NCBI GenBank assembly: GCA_020444065.1
Contig: JAHLLQ010000007.1
Span: 1 to 64,000 of the forward strand
Origin: a bacterium
GTDB lineage: Bacteria; Sumerlaeota; Sumerlaeia; SLMS01; JAHLLQ01
Length of the DNA: 64,000 nt
Direction of reading: 5' to 3'
The notes under the pieces are model-generated. The model saw only the letters and a program-made list of their open reading frames with translations. It made no database searches and was not told where the DNA came from. Shown in pieces: positions 35,625 to 44,696 of the stretch (position 1 is the first letter of the stretch; every line of letters starts with the position of its first letter). The position numbers and the translations under genes are program-made.

Positions 35625-36194
35625 ATGGCCCGAAAAAGAGAACACATCTACAGCGAACTGCTGGTCCTGCGGGCGCAGGGCGGGTCGCGAGACGCCTTTC
35701 GCGAGCTGGTGGAGCTGTGGCAGGGGCGGCTGTTGGGCCACGCCGTGACGCTGCTGAAGGGCGAGCAGGACGCCGCCCAGGATGCTGTTCAGGAGGCGTG
35801 GGTGGCGGCGGTGCGAGGGCTGCGGCGTCTGGACGATCCGGCGAGATTCCCTTCCTGGATCTTCCGAATCGTCTCGAACAAGTGCGCCGATGAGATTCGA
35901 CGCCGACAGCGAAACCGCCGGGCGCAGGAGCGCCTCGAGGAGGAGGGGCCCGCGGTTGAGAAGGCTCCCGAGCCGTTTGATGCGCCGGACGAGGATGCCC
36001 TGTTGGCCGAGGGGTTGGCGGCGTTGCCAGCGGAGCGGCGGGCGATTCTGCGGCTGCATTATGTGGATGGGCTCAGCATGGCGCAGATCGGCGAAGTGCT
36101 GGGAATTCCGGCGGGGACGGTGAAGTCGCGCCTGTTTCATGCGCGGGAAGAGTTGCGAAAGGCGGTGAACCGATTGGGGCGCGGGACGACCTAA
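35625..36194 (+). CDS. ECF-type RNA polymerase sigma factor
   Basis: About 189 residues from the ATG at 35625 (MARKREHIY); an upstream in-frame start at 35604 is less likely. Region sigma2 (about 20-90, with DAVQEAWVAAVRGLRRLD and FPSWIFRIVSNKCADEIRRRQR) and sigma4 (about 125-185; LPAERRAILRLHYVDGLSMAQIGEVLGIPAGTVKSRLFHAREELRK) are both present. It directs RNA polymerase to a small regulon. The next gene, a small membrane protein starting 29 bases on, is the likely partner or anti-sigma. Confidence 0.92.
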   Translation: MARKREHIYSELLVLRAQGGSRDAFRELVELWQGRLLGHAVTLLKGEQDAAQDAVQEAWVAAVRGLRRLDDPARFPSWIFRIVSNKCADEIRRRQRNRRAQERLEEEGPAVEKAPEPFDAPDEDALLAEGLAALPAERRAILRLHYVDGLSMAQIGEVLGIPAGTVKSRLFHAREELRKAVNRLGRGTT

Positions 36195-36223
36195 TTGCAG
36201 AGGCCACGAAAAGGAGACGGATC

Positions 36224-36598
36224 ATGGAAAACCTCGATGAGAAGATCGCGAAGGCACTGAAGGCCGAAGACGCACAGATCAGGGATCTCCTGAAGGATGA
36301 GCCGTCGATCTTCGAGCTGATGGCAGACACGTATCGCGGCAGGAATCGCTTTCTGGTGTACTTGGGCACGGTGTGGGGAATCGTCGTCATGATCTTTGGG
36401 ATTTACTGCCTCTTGCAGTTCCTGAAGGCCGACGATGCAGTCGCGACGGTGCGATGGACGGTGGGGATCTTCTTTGCGCTGATGATGATTCTGGGCATGA
36501 AGATCTGGTACTGGATGGAACTGAACAGGAACGCGATGTTGCGCGAGATCAAGCGGGTGGAGCTGCAGGTCGCGCAGTTACAGGCGAAATCCAAGTAG
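36224..36598 (+). CDS. DUF6768-like membrane protein, probable sigma partner
   Basis: 124 residues: an acidic N-terminal helix (LDEKIAKALKAEDAQIRDLL, 4-23), two membrane helices (about 47-66 and 74-94) and a helical cytoplasmic end (MLREIKRVELQVAQLQ). The layout and the KxxYWMELNRNAMLREIKRVELQ ending match the DUF6768 family, which is often encoded next to ECF sigma factors. That makes it a candidate anti-sigma or signal relay. SD AAGGAGA lies six bases before the ATG. Confidence 0.7.
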   Translation: MENLDEKIAKALKAEDAQIRDLLKDEPSIFELMADTYRGRNRFLVYLGTVWGIVVMIFGIYCLLQFLKADDAVATVRWTVGIFFALMMILGMKIWYWMELNRNAMLREIKRVELQVAQLQAKSK

Positions 36599-36668
36599 CA
36601 AAGGTCCTTGCGGTGGGTCGGGGGCGGGCTCCAGGATTCGGCAATTCATTGCCCGGAGTTCCCGCCTC

Positions 36669-39600
36669 ATGGCCCGCAAGAGGAAGCAGCGCTCGACCAC
36701 GCCGGAGCAGGCCGCATCGCCTCCTCCTTCTCCCACACAAACGACCGATAGTGAAAAGCGGTCGCGCAGAAGTCGGCGCAGCGGCCGTGGCGAGCCGGTG
36801 GGGCTGGTTGCGGAATGGCGCATGTGGAAGACGCTGGCTAGCGAGCTTCGGCAGAACTGGGTCATCATCGTTGTGCCGCTGGCGATCGCGCTGCTGCTGC
36901 GGCTGATCAAGCTGGGGAATTCGGATCTCTGGATCGACGAGATCATGGTGTACTACGATGCGCTGCACGGAACGTTCGAATCCGTCAGTCGCGCGCATCG
37001 GGTTCACTTGGGCGCGGTGGGTTGGATTCTCAATCACCTTTCGGACTCTCCGTTTGGGTTGCGATTGTGGGGCGCGCTGTTGGGAGGATTTGCGGCCGGC
37101 GCGATGGGGATCGCCGGGACGTGGTTTGCCGGCCGACGCAATGGTTTGATCTGGGGAGTTCTGGCCGCGCTGAATCCTTATTTGATTTTCTACAGCCAGG
37201 ATGGAAATTACTACGGGCCGATGTCGTTCTTCGCGGCGACGCAGTTGATGTTGTATATTGCGTTCTTCCGCGGGGCGCCGTTGGGGTCGCTTCTCGGAAT
37301 TGTGATCGTCGGCGGCATCTCATTCTTCAATCACCCCTTTGGGGCCTTGATGACCGTTGTTGCGTTGGGTGGTTGTTTGCTTGGGAGCCTGATCTACGGT
37401 AAGATTCGCCGGGAGATGTATTCGATCAACCCTAAGGATTGGCTACAGCGACCCGGCTTGATTGTGTTATTTCTGATTCCATTCGTTTTGGGTCCGAAGT
37501 TGGCCAAAGCGTTTGTTGCCTCGTATGCGAAGCTGACATCGATTATCGACCTCGGGTCTGGTCTTCGCCAGGTAGAGTTCAGTTTCCGCTTCTTCCGCGA
37601 CGCCTATACATCCTTCGGCGTGACGCATTTTCATCCCGGAAATATGGCGCATTTCCTTGCGTATGTTGTCTTTGCAATGGCGGTCGGCGGAATGGTCTGG
37701 ATGATCGTTCGTTGTCGGAAGACGATTCCCTATCTGCCGGTTGCCGGGCTGATGCTTCTGACGCCGGTGATTTCTTATCTCGTTGTTTTGAATATCGACG
37801 CTCCGATTCTCTTCCGACTTCGGTATTTTACATTCCATTCACCTTTGTTCCTTGGAGCAGTGGGCTTCTTCTGTTTTGCGGTGGGGGAGGTGCTCGGGGG
37901 GAAAGAACAGAAACGAACCGTCGCTGTTTCTTATGCTGCCTTGGCGGTGGTGTGTCTGATCTGGCTGCCGTATCTGGGGAAATGGTATTTCACGGACCGA
38001 TCAAATTTCCGTTCACTGAGCGAACAACTAGCGGAGCAGCGTTCGCCGTCGGACAATATCTATATTCCACTCTATCACGACGTTGCGCAGGCGGAGTACT
38101 ACTTCCCGCTGATGGATCCGCCAATCGATCTGGGTGCGATTCGCGAAACGCACGCGCTTTCCCAGGCATCGAGACTGGCAAAGAGCTACTTGCTCTATCA
38201 GTTGTATGGGGAGAAGACGGCCTGGGTGATTTCGGCATGGCGTGAGGTGCCGACGCCGGCGCTTTGGAATTTCATGGAGAAGGCGGTGCCGACCCCTTAT
38301 CGCGGGCATTCAGCGACCTACAAGTTTGGCGATGCGCGCCTTTACAAATGGACTTATGGCGACCGGGCGTTGTTGCCACATACCGCGGCGGAGTTTGAGG
38401 TTGGGGACAAGGATGCGCCGCTGCTAGTGGCTGAGGCGGGCACCTGGAGGATCACAAATGCGCAAGGCGGAGAGACTCCAGAAGACTTGTCGGTCCGAGT
38501 TGAGGGAGCGGAAACAGAATTCGACGATGCCGGCAACTTGATTCTGACGAGCAGAGGCGTGCTCCAAACCACCATTGCGGCTTCGGGCAAAGCGAGACTG
38601 ATCGCGGCGCCGGTTTATGATGAAGATGTTGAGATTCCGGCGACCGATTCGGTCATCTATGTGGAAGACGAGCGCATCAGCGAGAGGAAGGCGAAGGGTG
38701 GCATCCCTACGGTGCGTCGGCCCTTCGATGGGCAGTACAGCTATGTGCTGTGGGTCGATCCGGACGAAGAGCGGCAGTTGGTGCTGCGCCCGGTGCAGCG
38801 TTCGAAGAAGTATGAAGAGTCCGCGAGGAAGAACTCGTCGCAATGCTCGAGCGGCGAGCTTTGGCTCGAGGTCGCGTGCGATGGAAAGCACATGGGAATG
38901 TGGCGCGTGCCGGTTGCGGAGGAGGAATCCGTCATTTCTGTGCCGACGGGAATCACTCTGCCACCGGGGAATCACTTGATCAATGTGTATGGTTTCACGC
39001 CGCGGCTGGGATACTCGCCGTACAATTATTGGAATTGGGCGGGGCTTGAGTGGAATGAAAACGGACAGCCGGCCGTGCCTTCGCTGGAAGAGGCCGGAGC
39101 TCCATTTGTCGTATTTCCGCGCGCCGTTTATGATTGGGGTCCAGCAGGCGCGGAGCAGTTACCGGCGAATTACGGTGAGGCTGGCGCAGGCTATTTCCGC
39201 AAGGTGAGCGATAGCGTGGTTGGCCCATCCGGCAGGCCGGCGCTGGTTGTCGATCTGGAAGAGAAGGCAACACAGAAGGAAGCATACCACACGATTTTCA
39301 CGCAGCCGATGCCGGTTCAGCCGGGGCAACTACTGGCGTTCTCGACATGGCTCTGGGTGGATGGAACGACAACACACGATGCGATGCTGGCGACGCTCTT
39401 CTTCGATTCAAACGGACAGATGATCAGTCGGCAGCTCGGTTCGCAACAGAAGATGACCGGAAAACTAAGCCTGGGTTGGCGCCGTTTTGTAGAAGTGGTC
39501 CCGGTGCCGCAGAATGCGGCATTGGCAGCGCCGGCCGTAATGGTTTTCCCGCCCGACCCGAAGAAGGCGGAGTTGGTCGGCAAAGTGTATTTTGATGCGA

Positions 39601-39683
39601 TCTGCTCGCTGCAGGACGGACCGGCGGTCGAGCGCATTCCGAACTTGGAAGACTCATTGTTCTTCGACGTTGATGGCGAATAG
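36669..39683 (+). CDS. GT39/ArnT-like membrane glycosyltransferase with C-terminal beta domain
   Basis: 1004 residues. After a basic, Pro/Ser-rich tail (1-50) come about eleven membrane helices (60-450). The first external loop has LWIDEI with the Asp-Glu pair (D90/E91), and a later loop reads LIFYSQDGNYYGP (about 172-184), both typical of GT39-type enzymes that use lipid-linked sugars. Residues 460-1004 are external and beta-rich. The last 150 (QPMPVQPGQLLAFSTWLWVDG ... GKVYFDAICSLQD) look like a carbohydrate-binding jelly roll. A membrane transferase fused to such a long external part is uncommon. Start 36669; uridine kinase follows after 29 bases. Confidence 0.8.
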   Translation: MARKRKQRSTTPEQAASPPPSPTQTTDSEKRSRRSRRSGRGEPVGLVAEWRMWKTLASELRQNWVIIVVPLAIALLLRLIKLGNSDLWIDEIMVYYDALHGTFESVSRAHRVHLGAVGWILNHLSDSPFGLRLWGALLGGFAAGAMGIAGTWFAGRRNGLIWGVLAALNPYLIFYSQDGNYYGPMSFFAATQLMLYIAFFRGAPLGSLLGIVIVGGISFFNHPFGALMTVVALGGCLLGSLIYGKIRREMYSINPKDWLQRPGLIVLFLIPFVLGPKLAKAFVASYAKLTSIIDLGSGLRQVEFSFRFFRDAYTSFGVTHFHPGNMAHFLAYVVFAMAVGGMVWMIVRCRKTIPYLPVAGLMLLTPVISYLVVLNIDAPILFRLRYFTFHSPLFLGAVGFFCFAVGEVLGGKEQKRTVAVSYAALAVVCLIWLPYLGKWYFTDRSNFRSLSEQLAEQRSPSDNIYIPLYHDVAQAEYYFPLMDPPIDLGAIRETHALSQASRLAKSYLLYQLYGEKTAWVISAWREVPTPALWNFMEKAVPTPYRGHSATYKFGDARLYKWTYGDRALLPHTAAEFEVGDKDAPLLVAEAGTWRITNAQGGETPEDLSVRVEGAETEFDDAGNLILTSRGVLQTTIAASGKARLIAAPVYDEDVEIPATDSVIYVEDERISERKAKGGIPTVRRPFDGQYSYVLWVDPDEERQLVLRPVQRSKKYEESARKNSSQCSSGELWLEVACDGKHMGMWRVPVAEEESVISVPTGITLPPGNHLINVYGFTPRLGYSPYNYWNWAGLEWNENGQPAVPSLEEAGAPFVVFPRAVYDWGPAGAEQLPANYGEAGAGYFRKVSDSVVGPSGRPALVVDLEEKATQKEAYHTIFTQPMPVQPGQLLAFSTWLWVDGTTTHDAMLATLFFDSNGQMISRQLGSQQKMTGKLSLGWRRFVEVVPVPQNAALAAPAVMVFPPDPKKAELVGKVYFDAICSLQDGPAVERIPNLEDSLFFDVDGE

Positions 39684-39712
39684 CTGAAGCCCTTGGAAGG
39701 AAAGGACGCGTC

Positions 39713-40336
39713 ATGACGAAGCCTACTGTTGTGATTGGAATTGCCGGAGGTTCGGGGTCGGGAAAAACGACCGTGGCGCGGCGAATTCTGGAACGGACAC
39801 CGGCGCCGAATGTGGCCATTCTGAGTCAGGACAATTACTACAGAGACTATGCCAACTTGCCTCTGGCTGAACGCGAGAAGATTAACTTCGACCATCCGGA
39901 TTCGCTCGATAATGAGTTGTTGGCGAAACATGTGGACGATCTGCGCGAATGGCGTCCGGTTGCGCAGCCGATTTATGATTACAGAATGCACCGGCCAAAG
40001 GAAGAGACGACGAGTGTCGAGCCGGCGCGCATTATTGTTGTGGAAGGTATTCTCGTACTGGTGGATGAACGTCTGCGCGATCGAATGGATATTAAGTTGT
40101 TCGTCGATTGCGATGCGGACGTGCGGTTTATCCGCCGTATGAAACGTGACGTCCAGGAGCGCGGCCGTACGCTGGAATCCGTCATTGAACAGTACCTTGC
40201 GACGGTTCGGCCGATGCACCTGGAGTTTGTGGAGCCAAGCAAGCGCTACGCGGATGTGATCATCCCGGAGGGCGGCCACAACGAGATCGCGATCGACATG
40301 ATCGGCGCGAAGATCACTTCAATTCTCAGTAGCTAG
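39713..40336 (+). CDS. udk: Uridine kinase
   Basis: 207 residues, the normal length. The P-loop GGSGSGKTT (12-20), LSQDNYY (37-43), NFDHPDSLD (about 58-66), YDYRMHRP and VVEGILVL are the uridine/cytidine kinase signature. It phosphorylates uridine and cytidine in pyrimidine salvage. SD AAGGA lies upstream of the ATG. Its stop nearly touches the stop of the convergent lipoprotein gene (three bases apart). Confidence 0.96.
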   Translation: MTKPTVVIGIAGGSGSGKTTVARRILERTPAPNVAILSQDNYYRDYANLPLAEREKINFDHPDSLDNELLAKHVDDLREWRPVAQPIYDYRMHRPKEETTSVEPARIIVVEGILVLVDERLRDRMDIKLFVDCDADVRFIRRMKRDVQERGRTLESVIEQYLATVRPMHLEFVEPSKRYADVIIPEGGHNEIAIDMIGAKITSILSS

Positions 40337-40339
40337 TGG

Positions 40340-40714
40340 TTACTCCGTGTCCGACCACGGCACGGGAGAAATCAGAGAGAAGCGTTTTGGCGGATCGACT
40401 TTTGTAATCTCACGAACGCGCCCATCCTCACAGACGACCACAAGGTCGTAACCATCGTAGATGCCGAGGAGAATGATGTACATATTCTCCCGGACCTTGT
40501 AGGTGTAAATCTTCTGGTCTTCGACGAATGTTGTGAAAGTCGGCGTGCCGTAGGATTGGAGCATCGCCAATTCGTCCATGCCCTGGTGCGGCGCGGGGCG
40601 GAAGAGTTCGGAGTTATCGTAAATCCCAATGCAGCCGGTGAGCGAAATCGCGAGAACCGCGGCTGCAATCAATTGAATCGTGCGGCGAGCAAACGGTGTG
40701 AAACGAGAAGCCAT
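40340..40714 (-). CDS. Small lipoprotein, SmpA/OmlA-like shape
   Basis: 124 residues with a lipoprotein signal: basic start, hydrophobic stretch and lipobox LTGC (Cys28), so the mature protein is lipid-anchored in the outer or inner membrane. The rest (MDELAMLQSYGTPTFTTFVEDQKIYTYKVRENMYIILL, CEDGRVREITKV) has the helix-then-strands pattern of SmpA/BamE-type domains, in which a 'GxP' motif precedes the strands. I infer the fold only from pattern. It lies 21 bases downstream of the Ser/Thr kinase gene on the same strand. Confidence 0.7.
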   Translation of the reverse strand: MASRFTPFARRTIQLIAAAVLAISLTGCIGIYDNSELFRPAPHQGMDELAMLQSYGTPTFTTFVEDQKIYTYKVRENMYIILLGIYDGYDLVVVCEDGRVREITKVDPPKRFSLISPVPWSDTE

Positions 40715-40735
40715 CGGGGAGATTCCTCCAGGTGG

Positions 40736-42538
40736 TTATCGATTGGCTTTTGGGACTTCACCAGTCAGGCTGGTGAGCTTCCAACCATCTTCGGTGAGAA
40801 CCACGCGGGCGGCAAGGGGTTCCTCGGTCTTGAGGATTGAGCGCCGGTAAGAGCGATCGCGAATGGTCTTGGGACGGCCGTAGATGTTGACGTCGAGACG
40901 AATGGCGGCGCGTTCCTCCCAATAGACGGAATCCGGCGCGGCGCGGAATTTCGCGAAGAGTTCGGCGTAGTCGGGATAGACGGATTTGACTTCGCGGAGG
41001 ATCTGCGCGGCAGTTTCGCCATCCAGGCGGGCCAGGGCGTTGTCGGCGGCGTCGAAGTGGCCCTCGGACATGGGATCCCCGATCTGTGCGGCGAACATAG
41101 CGTCGATTGCTTCCTGGTTCTTGCGATGGGCGAAGTAGTCGATGTCCGGCGGGAAGAGCTCTGGATCCCAGATGTCGGGCTCGTCGGCCGTTGGGGCCAT
41201 GGTTAGGGCTGGCGTGGGCGCGGGTGTCTTCCTGGCTGGCCGAGGTGTCGCTGTGGGCCGGGGCGTGGCGGCCGGGGTGGGCTCTGGCCGCGAGGTTGGT
41301 GTGGCCTCTGGGGCAGGCTTTGGCGGGATTGCCGTGGGCTCGGGAACTGGGGTTGGTTCTGCAGAGGCAACGACTGCGGGTCCATCCGTTGACTGGGGGG
41401 CAGGCTTTTCGTCGCCTGAGAGCCGGGCGAGTCCGAGAGCGAGGATGAGAAGGCCCGCTGCACCGCCGGCAATCAGGGCCAGGGGGCGACGGAACCAGGG
41501 CGGAGGGAGCTCGGCGGGGCTGGGAATGGCGGTTTCGTCGGTCTGAGTGACTTCGAGATCGGCGCAGATGGAAGCATGCGCCAGGAGGTCGGCGAGCTGG
41601 CGGCCCTGGGTTGGTTCGAGGGCGCGCTCGACGGCCTGGATGAGAGCGAGGGCATCCTCGTGACGATCGGCCGGGTCCTTGGCTAGGGCTTTCTGCATTA
41701 CCGTGTCGAAGGCGCGCGGCAGGCCGGGGTTCCGAGCGGAGGGATCGATCGCCTTTTCTGAAACGTGAGCGAAGAGCAGCGCAGATGACGTCGTGGCGTC
41801 GTAGGGGAGCGCACGCGTCAGGAGCCGGTAGATCATGACGGCGAAAGCATATAGGTCCGCCGCGGGGGTGACGTCTTTGCCTTGAACCTGCTCCGGCGCC
41901 ATGTAGGCGGGCGTGCCGATGGCCTTGCTCTCGGTGGTTTCAAAGGCGTCCTCGAGGGCGAGCTTGGCGACGCCGAAATCCATGATCTTCGGCACGCGCT
42001 GCGGCATGGTGATGACGATGTTGCTGGGCTTGATGTCGCGATGGACGATGCCACGTTCGTGGGCGACGTCGAGGCCCTGGGCAATCTGGCGGAAGATTTC
42101 GAGCAGCGCGGCCACGGTCAGATCGCGTTCCTGCGAGCGGATGAACTTCTCAAGCTCCACACCCTCGACGTATTCCATGACGATGAAGGTGGGCTCGTCG
42201 GGATCGTCGGAAACGCAGACGTCAAAGACCTGGACGATGTTTTGGTGGACGAGGCGCGCCATGGAGAGGGCTTCGCGCTCGAAGCGGCCGACGAACTCCG
42301 GCATGGTGCAGAGCTCGGGCTTGGGGACCTTGAGGGCGACGGTGCGGCGGAGACGTGTCTGGCGCGCGCGAAAGACGGCGCCCATCGCGCCCTGGCCAAT
42401 AAGTTCATCGACGATGTAGCGCTCGTCCAGCGTGCGGCCGACGAGATTCTCGAGGACCACGCGGGCACCGCCGGAGACGCGCTGGGAATCGTCATCGCCG
42501 CTGTCCATCAGCCGGGTGTCGTCGCGGGATTCGGACAT
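40736..42538 (-). CDS. Membrane Ser/Thr protein kinase, PknB-like
   Basis: 600 residues. The cytoplasmic Hanks-type kinase domain (about 41-300) has IGQGAMGAVFRAR, the ALKV lysine, HRDIKPSNIVI, MDFGVAKL and GTPAYMAPEQ. One membrane helix follows (about 350-372). Outside lies a Pro/Thr-rich spacer of about 80 residues (TPRPTATPRP type) and a C-terminal domain of about 130 residues (residues 470-600) with no recognised family. No PASTA repeats are present. The gene is divergent from the GHKL-ATPase gene with 232 bases between, and the lipoprotein follows. Confidence 0.9.
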   Translation of the reverse strand: MSESRDDTRLMDSGDDDSQRVSGGARVVLENLVGRTLDERYIVDELIGQGAMGAVFRARQTRLRRTVALKVPKPELCTMPEFVGRFEREALSMARLVHQNIVQVFDVCVSDDPDEPTFIVMEYVEGVELEKFIRSQERDLTVAALLEIFRQIAQGLDVAHERGIVHRDIKPSNIVITMPQRVPKIMDFGVAKLALEDAFETTESKAIGTPAYMAPEQVQGKDVTPAADLYAFAVMIYRLLTRALPYDATTSSALLFAHVSEKAIDPSARNPGLPRAFDTVMQKALAKDPADRHEDALALIQAVERALEPTQGRQLADLLAHASICADLEVTQTDETAIPSPAELPPPWFRRPLALIAGGAAGLLILALGLARLSGDEKPAPQSTDGPAVVASAEPTPVPEPTAIPPKPAPEATPTSRPEPTPAATPRPTATPRPARKTPAPTPALTMAPTADEPDIWDPELFPPDIDYFAHRKNQEAIDAMFAAQIGDPMSEGHFDAADNALARLDGETAAQILREVKSVYPDYAELFAKFRAAPDSVYWEERAAIRLDVNIYGRPKTIRDRSYRRSILKTEEPLAARVVLTEDGWKLTSLTGEVPKANR

Positions 42539-42770
42539 GGTTCATAGCGGCCCAAGTGAAATAGATGCACCGCAAATCCTGCCCCCTGTTTCCCTGGCGA
42601 AGCAAGCCCCGTTCCGAGATCACACTGCGGGCCAGTGGTTTTTGAGAACACTTGAGAAATCCATTGCGACGAACACCAGCTTGTTGCAAATAACACCAAA
42701 CACTCGGGATTTGGTTGATTCCACTGTGGTTTGTTAGTATCCATCGCGGTCTCAAAACGGAGAATCCACA

Positions 42771-44465
42771 ATGATGACGCCATTTACGATCACCCCCCAG
42801 GTTGATGAAACTCAAGAGTTCATAGAAATCGCCAATGATTTCTCCAACCCTCTGGACTTGGTCAGAGAGGCCATAAGCAATTCGTATGATGCGGGCGCTT
42901 CCTGCATCAAGATCGCGTTCGATGTGGTAAACGAGTATGGAGAGTCTATTCTCAGAATAGCTCTGCTCGATGACGGCTCCGGGATGAACAAAGATACTCT
43001 GAAGAGTTTCTTTGACCTGGGCAACTCCAGCAGAAGAAGCGATAATGCTAGCATCGGTGAGAAGGGGCATGGGACCAAGGTGTACTTCAACAGCAGGAGA
43101 ATAGAAGTTGAAACATCCATGAATGGTGAGGAGGGTCTTCATGCAAGAATGGAGGAGCCGTTCAGGAAACTCTTTGATAGAAAGATTCCACAGGTCAGTG
43201 TAACACCCGAAAAGGGAATCCAAAAGGGAACCAAGATTACAATCTACGGCTACAACAACAATCGCCGAGACAGGTTTATACAGCCCATCCTAAAAGACCA
43301 CATACTCTGGTTTTCCAAGCACGGTTCTGTCGAAGACCAATTTGCGGAGAATCGGGCTCCAGTTAAGCTTGAGCTCAAAGGATTGGATCAAGAGAGTTAC
43401 GAGGAAATCTTGCAGGGACACCCCTTTCCCCCGGACAGCAAGAACATAAACAAACTCTTCGAGGAGCACCTGACAAGAGCTCCGAATTTTTATGCGAAGA
43501 AGATTGTCAAGACAGGATTCCTTCGGAATCACCCCGAAATACCCTTCCAGGCTGTCTTCTGTATCGAAGGGCGTAATGTCAAGTACGCCTATAATCCCAT
43601 GGTCAGGCGACAGGGGTATGCCGCTCCAGAAGGAGCCTACACCATTCAAGACAGATATGGGGTCTGGATATGCAAGGACTTCATGCCGATTCAACAAAAG
43701 AATGAGTGGATTATCTCCAAGGGCTCCGAGTATACAAAGCTCCACGCCTTCGTCAACTGCCAAGCACTGCGACTAACCGCCAACAGGGGCTCCGTAGACA
43801 ATACCCCATCGGAAGTCTTGAATGATCTGAGAGAAGAAGTGCGGAAGATCTACGAGAACATCATCAAGAGCGATGAGTGGCTTTCAATGGAGTGGCTGGA
43901 AGATGAAGCGGCAGCTTACCAGACCACGGAAAAAGAAGCCAAGAATTTCGAATGGAGGATCAAGAAGATAAACCGCGCCAATGTTGCTATGCATGGTGGT
44001 ATCCATCTGATTGAACCTGAACGAGAAAGCGGCGTCTTCTCCATATTCCTACTGCTCTCACAGGCAGAACCAGACCTCTTCCCGTTCTGCGTGGTTGACT
44101 ACGATACACATGAGGGGATCGATGTCATAGCGAAGGGGGACAACAACACGCCCATTGCCAGCGCGAAGCTCTTCTATGTTGAATTCAAAAGGACGCTATC
44201 CAAGGGCTTGAATCATTCATTCGCCAATATCCACACAATTGTCTGTTGGGAGACAGGAATCAAGCATGATGAAATAGTGAGTGACATCAATGGCGAAGAG
44301 CGCAAAATGCAAATAGCATCACCCTCAAAAGAGACAGACTATACCAAGTTCTTCCTGGACAATCCGACAAAAGCCCACAAGATCGAAGTCATCTGCCTGA
44401 GACAGTACTTGAAGGAAAGACTTGGTCTCGAATTCAAACCAAGGACGGCCGACGCTGTTATCTAG
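42771..44465 (+). CDS. GHKL (Bergerat-fold) ATPase with C-terminal nuclease-like region; candidate defence protein
   Basis: 564 residues, soluble. The N-terminal GHKL domain has all ATP motifs: REAISNSYDAG (32-42, with N37 for Mg), LLDDGSGM (65-72) and IGEKGHGTKVYF (95-106). This MutL/MORC/Hsp90-like set is followed by a middle domain (about 190-400). The C-terminal part (430-545) has THEGIDVIAKGD (D451) then YVEFKRTL (E471-F-K473) and FANIHTIVCWE, the D...ExK spacing of PD-(D/E)XK nucleases. Predicted bacterial MORC-like ATPases linked to restriction systems have this kind of layout. The gene is clearly more AT-rich than both neighbours, stands alone, and has GGAGA before its ATG. A DNA-acting immune protein is the best guess, unproven. 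Confidence 0.75.
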   Translation: MMTPFTITPQVDETQEFIEIANDFSNPLDLVREAISNSYDAGASCIKIAFDVVNEYGESILRIALLDDGSGMNKDTLKSFFDLGNSSRRSDNASIGEKGHGTKVYFNSRRIEVETSMNGEEGLHARMEEPFRKLFDRKIPQVSVTPEKGIQKGTKITIYGYNNNRRDRFIQPILKDHILWFSKHGSVEDQFAENRAPVKLELKGLDQESYEEILQGHPFPPDSKNINKLFEEHLTRAPNFYAKKIVKTGFLRNHPEIPFQAVFCIEGRNVKYAYNPMVRRQGYAAPEGAYTIQDRYGVWICKDFMPIQQKNEWIISKGSEYTKLHAFVNCQALRLTANRGSVDNTPSEVLNDLREEVRKIYENIIKSDEWLSMEWLEDEAAAYQTTEKEAKNFEWRIKKINRANVAMHGGIHLIEPERESGVFSIFLLLSQAEPDLFPFCVVDYDTHEGIDVIAKGDNNTPIASAKLFYVEFKRTLSKGLNHSFANIHTIVCWETGIKHDEIVSDINGEERKMQIASPSKETDYTKFFLDNPTKAHKIEVICLRQYLKERLGLEFKPRTADAVI

Positions 44466-44555
44466 CGTTTCCGGCATTCCCCTCTTCTTTCGGGAATTTG
44501 GATCAGTTGTACCGATGACTCAATGCGAATCCGCTGCGGGCCTCGGCTCGGCGAT

Positions 44556-44585
44556 TTGACAATCTTTTTACAATCTTTCTACGTT
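44556..44585 (+). promoter_or_regulatory. Possible sigma-70 promoter of the VWA-kinase-regulator operon
   Basis: TTGACA (44556-44561) is separated by 18 bases of T-rich spacer from TACGTT (44580-44585). The VWA gene starts at 44697, giving a leader of about 105 bases. Only the -35 box is consensus. Confidence 0.45.
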
Positions 44586-44696
44586 CGGCTGACCACATTG
44601 TCGGCGGGGTGTTGTCGAATGAGTGTGCGCGGTGGCGGATCGGTCTTGCTTGATTCCGCGGCGCCGCGCTTCATTCTCAGACGGAGGACCCGAAAG

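Noticed and set aside
42539-42770. Promoter for the GHKL gene in the divergent spacer
   Set aside because: TTGATT is followed at 17 bases by TATCCA, but neither box is good enough to report as a site.
42771-44465. GHKL gene as a topoisomerase, MutL or Hsp90
   Set aside because: It lacks their downstream transducer and C-terminal motifs. Only the ATPase core is shared, and the C-terminus has a D...ExK pattern instead.
44469-44502. ATTCCC...GGGAAT stem after the GHKL gene as a terminator
   Set aside because: The stem is only six bp with a long loop and no T run. Too weak to call.
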